A stretch of 64,000 bases of DNA from G965212025 sp965212025 (GTDB taxonomy: Bacteria > Pseudomonadota > Gammaproteobacteria > Poriferisulfidales > Oxydemutatoraceae): the NCBI GenBank assembly GCA_965212025.1, contig OZ243039.1, positions 1,550,001 to 1,614,000 on the forward strand. The letters run 5' to 3'. Made by a program: the position numbers and the translations under genes. The notes beneath the pieces were generated by a model. It ran no database searches and was not told the DNA's origin. It saw only the letters and a program-made list of their open reading frames with translations. This document shows, piece by piece, positions 25,299-34,330 of this stretch (position 1 is the first letter of the stretch; each line of letters opens with the position of its first letter).

Positions 25299-25652
25299 TG
25301 GTGGAGGCGGCGGGAATCGAACCCGCGTCCACGCGCCCTCTGCCTTTGGTTCTACATGCTTAGTTTCGCCTTTAGTCTCGCTTTCTTGTTTCCGGCAAAA
25401 CGGGGAGCAGGAAAGCCAGTGCACTTTGTTGAACCATCCGGTCACGCACAGTCCGGATGGCGGCCCCACTTTCAATTATGCCCATGTCAGTCGGTGTGGG
25501 TACCTCTGTCACAGACAAGCATCAGGTTATTAAGCTGCTGCTGGTAAGCTGTATGTTTCGTCAGCTATATTTTTACAGCGGTTTTACGAGTACGTTGCAT
25601 CCTCGGCATGCACCTCCGGGTTTGCAACTCATGTCGAAACCAAGTCGCCCCC
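25299..25652 (-). ncRNA. ssrA: tmRNA (functional copy)
   Basis: The 354-base minus-strand RNA rescues stalled ribosomes. It starts GGGGGCGACTTGGTTTCGAC and ends in the TCGATTCCCGCC T-arm region with encoded CCA (25299-25301). The two ends pair as the tRNA-Ala-like acceptor stem. The tag ORF occupies 25565-25530 and encodes ADETYSLPAAA followed by TAATAA, after the conserved GGTGCATGCCGAGG pseudoknot-1 region. It is the only one of four copies with both ends. Its 3' end is a well-known integration target, which explains the stacked fragments to its left. Confidence 0.95.
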
Positions 25653-25921
25653 AATGATTTTGTTACGGTGTATTTTACTCGTGTTTCGCTGAGTCCGCAA
25701 TATTTTGCCTGGTTTTGCTTGCTAAATCGGTGGGTGCGAACCGGTAGATGTGGGTAGGTAATGTGAGCCTCGGTTTTGGCACTGGCAGGTGTTTGAATGT
25801 CGTTTTGCCGACGGTCATTTATCGGTAAATTGTTAGTCGGTTGATGGTCGGTCGGTGGTCGGTGATCGTCTTTGCGGCGGGGCAGGTTTGCTATACTCCC
25901 GCGGCTTATAACCATGCAGAA
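25653..25921. other. Divergent promoter region of ssrA and trxB
   Basis: About 270 bases. On the plus strand, TGCTATACT just ahead of trxB is a good extended -10 element. On the minus strand, a GAGTAAAATAC-like -10 lies about 20 bases before the mature tmRNA 5' end. No gene was seen. Confidence 0.45.
25889..25897 (+). promoter_or_regulatory. Extended -10 element of the trxB promoter
   Basis: TGCTATACT combines a TGn extension with TATACT, 25 bases before the trxB ATG. A clear -35 is not seen, as expected for extended -10 promoters. Confidence 0.5.
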
Positions 25922-26875
25922 ATGAAAAAAAGTCGCTTAATTATTCTGGGTTCTGGTCCGGCTGGCTATACGGCTGGGGTTTATGCTGCGCGGGCAAATC
26001 TTGACCCTTTGATTATCAGTGGAGCCGAGCCGGGTGGGCAGTTGATGACCACGACTGAGGTGGATAACTGGCCTGGGGATGTTTCTGGCTTGCAGGGTCC
26101 TGATCTGATGGAAAGGATGCTTGAGCATGTTGGGAAATACGGCGTGAAGGTGGCGGAGGATCACATTGAGTCTGTCGATTTTTCCCAGCGTCCGTTCAGG
26201 CTTTCCGGGGAAGAGGAGTATGCTTGCGATGCATTGGTTATTGCCTGCGGTTCTTCGGCGTTGTATCTGGGGCTGGATTCGGAAACTGCTTTCAAGGGTC
26301 GTGGGGTTTCGGCTTGTGCCACTTGCGATGGCTTCTTTTTCAAGGGTCAAAAGGTTGCAGTGGTGGGGGGTGGCAATACGGCTGTGGAGGAGGCGTTGTA
26401 CCTTGCCAACATTGCCGGGCATGTCACTGTCATTCACAGGCGGGATCAGTTCCGTGCCGAAAAAATTCTTCAGGGTCGGTTGTTTGCGCGGGAAGCGGAA
26501 GGGGTGGTTGATATTCTCTACGACAGTGAGTTGGCGGAGGTACTGGGCGACGATGCTGGGGTCAATGCGATCAGTGTGCGCCACAAGGTCACGGGCGAGC
26601 TGACTCGGCTTGATATTGATGGGGTGTTCATCGCCATTGGCCATAAGCCGAATACGGGCTTCCTCAATGGGAACCTGTCCATGGAAAACGGCTACATCAA
26701 AGCTGGCTTGGGGGTGCCGACTCGTTTGACGGAGACAAGCGTTGCCGGGGTGTTTGCTGCGGGTGACGTTTCCGATCATATCTATCGTCAGGCGGTGACT
26801 TCTGCCGGTACGGGTTGCATGGCGGCTTTGGATGCCGAGCATTATCTGGAAAGCCTTCCTGCGCAGGAGAAATAG
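25922..26875 (+). CDS. trxB: Thioredoxin-disulfide reductase
   Basis: This FAD/NADPH flavoenzyme reduces thioredoxin in the cytoplasm. The 317-aa product has the FAD site GSGPAG (residues 10-15), redox pair CATC (132-135), the NADPH fold VVGGGNTAVEEALYLA, and the terminal FAD motif GVFAAGDVSDHIYRQAVTSA. Length is normal. The ATG at 25922 is chosen because homology begins at KKSRLIILGSGPAG; the longer frame from 25841 would add 27 unrelated residues. It is the first core gene to the right of the island and is divergent from ssrA. Confidence 0.95.
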   Translation: MKKSRLIILGSGPAGYTAGVYAARANLDPLIISGAEPGGQLMTTTEVDNWPGDVSGLQGPDLMERMLEHVGKYGVKVAEDHIESVDFSQRPFRLSGEEEYACDALVIACGSSALYLGLDSETAFKGRGVSACATCDGFFFKGQKVAVVGGGNTAVEEALYLANIAGHVTVIHRRDQFRAEKILQGRLFAREAEGVVDILYDSELAEVLGDDAGVNAISVRHKVTGELTRLDIDGVFIAIGHKPNTGFLNGNLSMENGYIKAGLGVPTRLTETSVAGVFAAGDVSDHIYRQAVTSAGTGCMAALDAEHYLESLPAQEK

Positions 26876-27538
26876 ACTCCAGGCTTGCATGGTGGTTTCC
26901 AAGGGGTAATTCGCTGCGTTGAATATTGCCTGCCAGGAAACTTGCTTCGGTTCCTTCTTTCCTTGTCGGGCACACTTTTTGCACTTTCCACGAATCGCCC
27001 GAATCACCCGAACCGCCTGCCTGAGCTGCCTGCCTGTGCCGTCTATCCGGTTCGTTCGCTCCACACCTTGCCTCACCATGCCTAGTCGTGCCTAGTCGTG
27101 CCTTAAACCGGCGCTGTCGGTGATGTCGGCGACACTTGTCTTTTTGTTGCCTTCGCGTGACCTTGGTGCGACCCTGGTCGTGACCCTATTCATGCCCCCC
27201 AAGTCGCCCCTGACCGTGAACCCTGACCGTGAACCCTGACGTGACCATAATCGTGACCCAAACGTGCTGTCTATCCGTTTCGTTCGCTCCACACCTTGCT
27301 TCACGACGTCTTGCTTCACCGTGCCGTGCCTTGTCGTGAGTCGTGCCTTACCGGCGCTGTCGGTGATGTCGGCGACACTTGTCTTTTTGTTGCCTTCGCG
27401 TGACCTTGGTGCGACCTTGGTCGTGACCCTAATCATGCCCTCAAGTCGCCCCTGGTCATTACCCTAACGTGACTCCAATCATGCGCCTAAGGTGCCCCTG
27501 ACCGTGAACCCTGACGTGACCCTAATCATGACCCAAAC
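26876..27538. repeat. Intergenic region of degenerate repeats
   Basis: No credible gene. Two imperfect copies of a roughly 230-base unit start at about 27041 and 27269, each opening with GTCTATCCG(G/T)TTCGTTCG and containing CGGCGCTGTCGGTGATGTCG. Inside them short units such as CGTGACCCTAATCATG and CTGACCGTGAACC recur irregularly. The spacing is not uniform and there are no distinct spacers, so it is not a CRISPR array. Confidence 0.7.
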
Positions 27539-28726
27539 GTGAGCACACTCAATCCGGAACATCTGTCGGAACCCGTTTCCACCACTTCGGATTTTGGCAC
27601 CATGCGCGACTTCGACCGAGACGCGTGGTGTCGTCTGATGTCCGGGGAAAGCCCATTCCTTCAGCATGAGTTTCTTTCCGCTTTGGAGGGCAATGATTGC
27701 GTGCACCAGCGCACCGGCTGGTTGCCGCTTCACCATGGCATAAAGGACAAGGCAGGTAGTTTGGTGGCTGCGTCGCCGCTTTATGTAAAAAGCCACTCTT
27801 TCGGGGAGTTTGTGTTTGACTGGCTATGGGCTGACGTTTACGAGCGTTCTGGTCAGGCTTACTACCCGAAGCTGATTTCTGCAATTCCTTTCACTCCGGT
27901 GACGGGGCGTCGTTTGTGTGGTGACCGGGAGTTGCGCGGTGACTTGGTTGAGGGGGCAAAAAGCCTGGTGCGTTCTTTGGGGTTCAGTGGGGTGCACTGG
28001 TTGTTTTGCACGGCTGGGGAGAAGCGGTTTTTGTCGGAGCAGTCCTGTATTACGAGGTTGGACTATCAATACCACTGGCATAACTTGGGTTACCGGTGTT
28101 TCGATGATTTCCTCGCTGTCCTGACTTCCAAAAAACGTAAAATGATTCGCCGTGAGAGGCGTTTGGTGAGGGAGCAGGGTCTACGTGTGACGGCAGTTCC
28201 GGGACAGGATCTTGGCGAGCAGCGTACGCGCCGGATTTTTGCTTTGTATGAAAGTACTTTTCTCGCCAAATCCGGTTTTCGGTCGCTGAATTTGGGGTTT
28301 TTTCAGCAGATCACGGTTGCCATGCCGGACCGTTTCGTGGCTTTTCTGGCCGAGAAAGAAAATGAAATCGTCGCGTGTGCGATCTGTTTTCGTGACGACA
28401 ATGCTCTGTACGGGCGCTATTGGGGTTGCCATGGCGTTCACGATCTGTTGCATTTTGAGACGTGCTTTTATGCGGGGATCGAGTATTGCATCGCCAATGG
28501 TTTGAAGCGTTTTGAGCCGGGTGCTCAGGGCTTGCACAAAATTCCTCGTGGATTTTTGCCCACCGAAACCTGGTCGGCTCATTGGTTTGCCCGCCCTCAG
28601 TTTGGTCGGCTCATTGCTGAATTCTGCCGTCGGGAGGAGGCGCAAAAGCGTGCCATGCTGCCTGTTCTTCTGGCAAAATCCCCGTACCGTTTGGACGGGG
28701 CGTCTGTGTCACAGCGTGTCGGGTGA
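27539..28726 (+). CDS. DUF482 (FemAB-like) GNAT acyltransferase
   Basis: A 395-aa protein of the DUF482 group, predicted N-acyltransferases with a FemAB-like fold. Visible blocks: SPFLQHEFLSALEGNDCVHQ, AASPLYVKSHSFGEFVFDW, LTSKKRKMIRRERRLVREQG and RFEPGAQGLHKIPRGFLPT. The reaction and substrate are unknown. The GTG at 27539 is used, though an ATG at 27602 is possible. It lies 30 bases upstream of aat, an arrangement common in proteobacteria, which suggests co-transcription. Confidence 0.8.
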   Translation: MSTLNPEHLSEPVSTTSDFGTMRDFDRDAWCRLMSGESPFLQHEFLSALEGNDCVHQRTGWLPLHHGIKDKAGSLVAASPLYVKSHSFGEFVFDWLWADVYERSGQAYYPKLISAIPFTPVTGRRLCGDRELRGDLVEGAKSLVRSLGFSGVHWLFCTAGEKRFLSEQSCITRLDYQYHWHNLGYRCFDDFLAVLTSKKRKMIRRERRLVREQGLRVTAVPGQDLGEQRTRRIFALYESTFLAKSGFRSLNLGFFQQITVAMPDRFVAFLAEKENEIVACAICFRDDNALYGRYWGCHGVHDLLHFETCFYAGIEYCIANGLKRFEPGAQGLHKIPRGFLPTETWSAHWFARPQFGRLIAEFCRREEAQKRAMLPVLLAKSPYRLDGASVSQRVG

Positions 28727-28756
28727 TATGAGTGTCAGCCGTGTCAGCATTTTGAG

Positions 28757-29455
28757 ATGAACTCAATGTGGCCGCGTCCGGTGGTGGCGGTAGGTGACGG
28801 GTCTTTTGAAGGTGTCGTTGCCGTTGGTGGGGAGTTATGCCCGGAAGTGCTGCTTGCGATGTACTTCAATGGGAGTTTTCCTTGGCCTGGCACCAGTGAG
28901 GACAAATTGCTGTGGTGGTCACCTGACCCTCGGTTGGTGCTGAGGCCGTTACAACTGCATGTCAGCAGGAGCTTGCGAAAATCTTTGAGGGAGGCGGATT
29001 GGCAGTACACTTTGAATGCGCGTTTTCCCGATGTCATCAGTGCCTGCGCTGGCAGTGGTGCAAGGCAAAATGACACTTGGATCACGCCGGAAGTACAGGA
29101 TGGTTTTAACCGTCTGCACGCCATGGGCTTTGCGCACTCGGTTGAGGTCAGTCATGTTGACGGAAGTTTGCTGGGAGGGCTGTATGGCTTGGGAATCGGG
29201 CGCATGTTTTTTGGCGAATCCATGTTCTCCGCAGCTTCGGATGCTTCCAAGGCGGCGCTTTGTCAGCTGTGCAAACATTTGTTGCACCATGGGCTTTCAA
29301 TGATTGATTGCCAGGTGGAAACCGGGCATTTGCGCGGTCTGGGAGGAGAGCTTATGAGTCGTGACAGTTTTCGTGTGGAAGCGAAGCGCTTGTGTCGCCA
29401 GGTGGCTCCGAAAGGGCTGTGGCTGAAGCAAAGGCTTGGTTACGAGGTGTGCTGA
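28757..29455 (+). CDS. aat: Leucyl/phenylalanyl-tRNA--protein transferase
   Basis: This enzyme adds Leu or Phe to proteins with N-terminal Arg or Lys, feeding them to the ClpS/ClpAP pathway. The 232-aa product has GVVAVGGELCPEVLLAMYFN near the N-terminus, the WWSPDPRLVL block, GSLLGGLYGLGIGRMFFGES and SMIDCQVETGHLRGLGGELM, all family signatures. Length is normal. It follows the DUF482 gene closely. Confidence 0.95.
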   Translation: MNSMWPRPVVAVGDGSFEGVVAVGGELCPEVLLAMYFNGSFPWPGTSEDKLLWWSPDPRLVLRPLQLHVSRSLRKSLREADWQYTLNARFPDVISACAGSGARQNDTWITPEVQDGFNRLHAMGFAHSVEVSHVDGSLLGGLYGLGIGRMFFGESMFSAASDASKAALCQLCKHLLHHGLSMIDCQVETGHLRGLGGELMSRDSFRVEAKRLCRQVAPKGLWLKQRLGYEVC

Positions 29456-29572
29456 ATGCCAGGTGGTTTTGGTCTGCCCGGGTGTTGGCCTTTGCAGTCG
29501 CCGTCCTGCCGGTGAGGGATGTTTGTTTGTACAGGCGTTTGTTTTTGTCTGCGTTTTTTCAAGGAGGTGGGA

Positions 29573-29896
29573 ATGACCTATGTAGTAACTGAAGGGTGCA
29601 TAAAGTGCAAATACATGGATTGCGTTGAAGTATGTCCGGTAGATTGTTTTCATGAGGGCAAGAATTTTTTGGCGATTGATCCTGTTGAGTGCATTGACTG
29701 TGCCTTATGTGTTCCCGAGTGTCCGATTGATGCGATCGTGTCCGATGATGATCTTCCGGAAGATCAGGGTCATTTTCTGGCACTGAACGCGGAGCTGTCA
29801 GAAATCTGGCCGGTCATTACCGAAAAAAAGCCGGCTCCTGAGGATGCTGACGAGTGGAGTCAGGAAAAGGACAAGCTCAGCCATCTGCTTCGCTGA
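29573..29896 (+). CDS. fdxA: 7Fe-8S ferredoxin FdxA
   Basis: A 107-aa bacterial ferredoxin. Cysteines at 9, 12, 17, 21 and 25 and the second set C40-x2-C-x2-C-x3-C50 bind a [3Fe-4S] and a [4Fe-4S] cluster. The C-terminal extension (NAELSEIWPVITEKKPAP) is typical of FdxA. The ATG at 29573 has a strong ribosome site (AAGGAGGTGG); the longer frame from 29519 is not supported. It serves as an electron carrier, partners unknown. Confidence 0.93.
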   Translation: MTYVVTEGCIKCKYMDCVEVCPVDCFHEGKNFLAIDPVECIDCALCVPECPIDAIVSDDDLPEDQGHFLALNAELSEIWPVITEKKPAPEDADEWSQEKDKLSHLLR

Positions 29897-29990
29897 CTGT
29901 GAAGCGGGGGTTTCGGCAATTGTGGTTCTCTGCCGTGGGTACGGCAACTCGCTTTAGCCAAAAGTTGCCTTTCGCAAATATTTTGCAGCT

Positions 29991-32828
29991 GTGACCACAG
30001 CAGCAGGACTGCAAACTGGAAGTCCCGGTGTATTGCGGTTTCCCTATCGCGAAGATCTGTTGGCAGTGTGCGCCCGCTCTGTCGTGCGGTGTGGCGCCGA
30101 ACAGCTTCCGGATCTTAGTGCTTTCCTGGTGCTGCTTCCTGCTGTGCACTACAAACAGGTCTTGCTGAAAAAGCTGTTAATCGCAGCCCGCGAATACGGG
30201 GCACAGGCGCTTATCCCACCCGAAATCACGACATTGAAGCTGCTTGCCACGCAGAGGGCTTTGGGCGAGCGCCGATTTCTGGAGCCACACGAGCGAAAAT
30301 TCATTCTGGCGTTCTCGTTGAAAGAAAGTAGTGCTTTTTTCAAACGCGGCAACCTATGGCAGCTTGGTGAGGAGTTGGGAGTGACCTTTGATGAAATGGC
30401 AGCTTGCGGCGTGGCGAAGCGCGGCGAGGGAGGGTTGGTGACAACGGCTCCGGAGCGTGTTTTTCTCGACCTCTTTCATGTCTGGCAGGCGCAATCGCAA
30501 GATGATGAACTGCCTGACTTACACACGCTCTACCTGCAATATCTTGAGTCTGGCGTGCTGGGCAATGGCTTCGGGAGAATTTTTATGTGTGGTCTTGACC
30601 ACCTTAGCCCTGCCGAGGCAGGCTGGTCTGAAAAGCTACTCGGGGAGGGCAGTGCCGTCTCATTTTTGCACGCATCACCAGGGGATGTGTGCTCGCCGGC
30701 TGCCATGCATCGGGTAGTCCCTGGCCTTGTCGCGGCCGCGGATCATGGGGATGGGGTGAGTGAGTTCTTGCACCAGGCTTTTGACTTTGGCAGGACTTTT
30801 TTTGAGCGTGCCACCTATTGCCGCAGACATTTTCCGCAAAGCCCGGTAGCGGCTCGCTTGAAAATTTTCTGGCCTGGCAGCATGGCGCAGCACGCCAAAG
30901 GCTTGTGCCTGCGCATTCAGGAATGGTTGGCTGCGGGGAAGCAGGTGGTCACAGTGGTCAGTTTTGACCGCAAGCTTGCCAGGATGCTGCATGCCAGCTT
31001 GGCGAACCAGGGAATCAAGCTGCTGGATTCTTCCGGGTGGGCGTTGTCGACAACCAGTTGTGCCACTGTGGTCGCGCTCTTGTTGCCCAAGGAAAGCCTG
31101 GGTTTTTGCTGCGATGAGATTTTGCGTTTGGTTCGTTCTCCCTATTGCAACTTCAAGCGTTCTCAGGATAGTCTCGCGCGCTTCGTTCGTGCGGTTCGGG
31201 AGACAATCGCAACGGTGGATTATCCGCTTGTCACTTTGAAGGAGTTGTTGGAGGTGCTCGAGGTCAAGTCCCGCGATTCCCGGTGCCGCACGACCCGGGA
31301 GGCGGGTCTTTTTTTCCAGGGCGTCGGACAAAGGCTTGCCGGTCTGGAAGCCTTGTTTGGGCGTCGGGTAAAAAGTGCCGAATTTTTTGCGGCCTTGTTT
31401 TCGGCTTTCGCGGCGTTTGGCATCAGGGATGTGTGGCGGCGTGATGCGGCGGGGAGAGAAGTTCTTGAGCGACTGGAAGAGATACGCCGCTTTGGCTCGG
31501 AACGGGACGAAGAAGCAAGCTGGGATTTTTGGCGCTCATGGGTCTTGCATACTTTGGAGCACAACAGTTTCAAGCCGGAGGTCAAAGTGGAGTCGGGGGA
31601 AGCCCATGTCGTTCTGCACAATTTGCAACAGGCAGCTTTGCTGCAGTCGCAGGCACTGATTGTCGCGGCTTTGGATCTTCAGCACTTGTCGCCCTTGCGT
31701 GGCATGTTGCTGAATGAGCAGGTGCGCCAGGATTTGGACTTGCCAGGGAAGGAAGTCCTGCGTAATCTCCAGCAGAGCCGTTTTCGCGCCCTGCTCGAGT
31801 CGGCTCCAGAGGTGTTGCTGAGTTGCCAGACTTATGACCGAGGCGGGAGAGTGGAAGCGGCTCCCTGGCTATACAGTTTGAGGAGTTTTCACGAATTTTG
31901 TTACCAGGACGACCTTGCGGACCAGCCTTTGTTTGAAAATTCCCTGCCAGCCCGAGCTGTCTTTGTTGCGGAAAGTCTTCCGCACATGCCCGCCCCGGAT
32001 GCCCCCGCCGGTAGCTGGCCAAAGACGATTAGTGCCGGGGCTTTCCAGATTGCCAGTCGTTGTCCGTACCGTTTTTTTGTCGAGAACTGCCTGGGTTTCC
32101 GAGAACAGAACGTGGCGGGCAGTTTTCTGGATAAACGTGACTTCGGGTCTCACTTGCACAGTTGCCTGGCGGTCCTGCACAGCGAAATGAAAGATTTTGC
32201 CGCAGGGCAGGATGGGGGTGCCTGTTCCTCGGGTCGGGAACGTTTCCTGACTTTAATGAGGGAAGAGGTGGAGCGGGAGTTTTTGCCGTATGTTCGAAAC
32301 AGTTACGCCAACCACTTCTGGCTCATGGCTGCGAATGATATTTGCGCGAGTTACGTGGATTGGTATCTGGAACACGAGTCTTTTTGTACTGCCGAGGACG
32401 TGCAAAGCGAAGTGAAGCTCGAAAAGACCTTCGCGGATGGTTTGTGCTTGCAGGGCAGGGCAGACCTGATGGTGTGGCTTCCATCCGGGCAGGTGGTGGT
32501 GGACTTTAAGACCGGGCAGGTTCCCGCCAGGACGCGTATTGAGCAAGGGGGTGAAATGCAGCTTTTCAGTTATGCATTGATGAGCGAAAACGTCCACGAG
32601 GTGTGTTACTTGAAAATGCAGCCTTACAGGGCTTTGCGAACCACGGCTTTATGCGGAGCCGAGCTCGTCGGGTTGCAGGAAAAAACCTTGCGGCGTCTGG
32701 AGGAGTTTTACGGCGATTTTACATGTGGGGAGGCTCTGCCTGCCTGGGGAAGCGATGAGGACTGTGGCCATTGCCCGCACGGCAGCCTTTGTCGGCGACA
32801 AAGCTGGGTTGCTTACGAAGCATCGTGA
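29991..32828 (+). CDS. AddB-like PD-(D/E)XK nuclease family DNA repair protein
   Basis: A 945-aa protein of the group annotated as probable DNA repair protein (TIGR03623-like). A degenerate helicase-like N-terminal half is followed by a RecB-type nuclease: SAGAFQIASRCPYRFFVENC, GRADLMVWLPSGQVVVDFKT and MQLFSYALM. C-terminal cysteines in DCGHCPHGSLC, with the Cys of RCPYRFF, are consistent with an Fe-S cluster pinning the nuclease domain as in AddB. The start is a GTG at 29991. It may partner a UvrD/RecB-type helicase encoded elsewhere; none is next to it here. Confidence 0.8.
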   Translation: MTTAAGLQTGSPGVLRFPYREDLLAVCARSVVRCGAEQLPDLSAFLVLLPAVHYKQVLLKKLLIAAREYGAQALIPPEITTLKLLATQRALGERRFLEPHERKFILAFSLKESSAFFKRGNLWQLGEELGVTFDEMAACGVAKRGEGGLVTTAPERVFLDLFHVWQAQSQDDELPDLHTLYLQYLESGVLGNGFGRIFMCGLDHLSPAEAGWSEKLLGEGSAVSFLHASPGDVCSPAAMHRVVPGLVAAADHGDGVSEFLHQAFDFGRTFFERATYCRRHFPQSPVAARLKIFWPGSMAQHAKGLCLRIQEWLAAGKQVVTVVSFDRKLARMLHASLANQGIKLLDSSGWALSTTSCATVVALLLPKESLGFCCDEILRLVRSPYCNFKRSQDSLARFVRAVRETIATVDYPLVTLKELLEVLEVKSRDSRCRTTREAGLFFQGVGQRLAGLEALFGRRVKSAEFFAALFSAFAAFGIRDVWRRDAAGREVLERLEEIRRFGSERDEEASWDFWRSWVLHTLEHNSFKPEVKVESGEAHVVLHNLQQAALLQSQALIVAALDLQHLSPLRGMLLNEQVRQDLDLPGKEVLRNLQQSRFRALLESAPEVLLSCQTYDRGGRVEAAPWLYSLRSFHEFCYQDDLADQPLFENSLPARAVFVAESLPHMPAPDAPAGSWPKTISAGAFQIASRCPYRFFVENCLGFREQNVAGSFLDKRDFGSHLHSCLAVLHSEMKDFAAGQDGGACSSGRERFLTLMREEVEREFLPYVRNSYANHFWLMAANDICASYVDWYLEHESFCTAEDVQSEVKLEKTFADGLCLQGRADLMVWLPSGQVVVDFKTGQVPARTRIEQGGEMQLFSYALMSENVHEVCYLKMQPYRALRTTALCGAELVGLQEKTLRRLEEFYGDFTCGEALPAWGSDEDCGHCPHGSLCRRQSWVAYEAS

Positions 32829-33185
32829 TCTTTGGCGAGAAATCCCCAGCGAACGATTTTGTTGTCCTGCGTACTGAACGACCATCGTTTGGCTTGATGC
32901 TTTTCAAAGAAAGCGTTCGAATTTGCTACTTGCCTGATTGCTTGAGCGCGTCGTTTACCGAGCTTCGGTTTGTACCATGATAGAGGTAATTTCAAGGCAT
33001 CTTGTGGTGTCTTTAAGGGCAGTTGGGATTCCAACTGCTTTCATTCGATATGTCTGGTTTTTTGCGCGGCTTCCCACAATCTTGGGCTTGTCGGTGAATC
33101 TGGTTTCCATTAAACGAGAAAGAGTGGCAATTACGCTCTTTTTTTGAAAGAAAAACAGGTACCAGAATAGTTATTCTAATGCTCA
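32829..33185. other. Intergenic stretch without a recognised gene
   Basis: About 360 bases between the nuclease gene and the XRE regulator. Short frames on both strands show no family signature. In proteobacteria an addA/recB-like gene often follows here; it does not in this genome. Confidence 0.4.
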
Positions 33186-33653
33186 GTGTCTTCAACTATT
33201 CCTCCCACAGCCGCCTTAGGCTTAGCGTTGACTCCGCACGTACAAGCAGAGATAGATACCTATCTTGGACAACGAATTCGGACCCTGAGGGATATGCGCA
33301 GTGTTACGCTCATGGATGTGGGAACTTTGCTCAACCGCTCAGCCCAGCAGATCTCACGTCTGGAAAGAGGGTTCTGTCGGGTATCGGGAGCACAGCTGTG
33401 CGTGATTTCCAGTGAGTATGGCGTCAGCGTAGGGTGGTTTTTTCATGGTATGGAAGAACGGGTTCCAGGTCTGAAAAACCAGGTTCGGGAATACTTGGCG
33501 GTTTACGGTCTGCAAGAACGGCTGACGGTTTACGAGCAGCGAGAGCGCGAGCTAAACGAAGAAATATTGTTGACCTCCTTTCGCGCGATCAAGTCCAGGG
33601 AACTTCGCTTACGGCTGATCAGTTTGCTGGAAATATTGGTCAACAAAATCTAA
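33186..33653 (+). CDS. XRE-family helix-turn-helix regulator
   Basis: A 155-aa protein with a Cro/C1-type HTH at about residues 28-85: LGQRIRTLRDMRSVTLMDVG, LLNRSAQQISRLERG, and ISSEYGVSVGWFFHGM. The C-terminal part is helical (QERLTVYEQRERELNEEILL) and may dimerise. The start is a GTG at 33186. It resembles short alphaproteobacterial-type XRE regulators. Targets are unknown; the neighbour purL is not an obvious one. Confidence 0.8.
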   Translation: MSSTIPPTAALGLALTPHVQAEIDTYLGQRIRTLRDMRSVTLMDVGTLLNRSAQQISRLERGFCRVSGAQLCVISSEYGVSVGWFFHGMEERVPGLKNQVREYLAVYGLQERLTVYEQRERELNEEILLTSFRAIKSRELRLRLISLLEILVNKI

Positions 33654-33828
33654 GGAGCGTTTTGCTGCCCGTTGGCAGAGCCAGCGGAGCACGTCCTGGC
33701 CGGTCGTATGCTTGGTTCTGCCTCCCGGTCTTCCAGTACTGTTCCCGAGTGGGTCGCAGAAAAATCACGCTTTCCCTCATTTGACGTGACGAAGGTAATG
33801 CCGCATTCGTTGATCGTCCGGTTCGGTT

Positions 33829-34330
33829 TTTTTTGGTGCGCCAGCCCTCAGGCGGTTTTCAATGTCCTATGGCGGGCGAATACAGGACGTCGTGCGAGTT
33901 GCCCTATTGGCAGATTTGCGCGCTTCAGCAAGCCAATGTGTTTGCGCTGTGTGAGAGCTCGCGGGCGGTGAAATATTTTTTTGGCAAGGAAAGCCTGGTT
34001 GCCGGAAGTGGACAGGTGCACGCTTCCGCCAGGAGTTGCCCACCGATGCGCTGTGTGAGAGCTCGCGGGCGGTGAAATATTTTTTTGGTGCGCCAGCCCT
34101 CAGGCGGTTTTCAATGTCCGATGGCGGACGAATACAGGACGTCGTGCGAGTTGCCCTATTGGCAGATTTGCGCGCTTCAGCAAGCCAATGTTTTTGCGCT
34201 GTGTGAGAGCTCGCGGGCGGTGAAATATTTTTTTGGCAAGGAAAGCCTGGTTGCCGGAAGTGGACAGGTGGCACGCTTCCGCCAGGAGTTGCCCACCGAT
34301 GCGCTGTGGGTGCGTGAGGTTTTTTTCCTT
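33829..34330. repeat. Tandem direct repeat (two units of about 254 bp) at the purL 5' end
   Basis: Bases 33829-34082 and 34083-34330 are almost identical, both starting TTTTTGGTGCGCCAGCCCTC and running through GTGAAATATTTTTTTGGCAA to GCCAGGAGTTGCCCACCGAT. The first unit is separated from the coding frame by a one-base loss and ends in a stop at 34075. The second leads into purL. Each unit also contains the motif TGAGAGCTCGCGGGCGGTGA, which also forms the join between them, suggesting slippage or unequal crossover at that motif. Confidence 0.85.

Noticed and set aside
1..25652. Intact prophage or integrative element with integrase
   Set aside because: No integrase, capsid, terminase, portal or conjugation genes were recognised. 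Only the small excisionase-type HTH at 13524 hints at mobility.
25937..27079. Long (380-codon) minus-strand open frame opposite trxB
   Set aside because: It is the antisense shadow of a strongly supported trxB and shows no family motif. High-GC coding DNA often opens the opposite frame.
27038..27538. CRISPR-like short repeats
   Set aside because: The repeats are imperfect and irregularly spaced, there are no unique spacers of constant length, and no cas genes are in the window.
30675..31331. 218-codon minus-strand frame inside the PD-(D/E)XK nuclease gene
   Set aside because: It is antisense to a gene with clear nuclease motifs and has no independent support.
33833..34075. Separate 80-aa gene in the first purL repeat unit
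   Set aside because: It is the out-of-frame copy of the purL 5' region and ends where the repeat does. It has no independent features.
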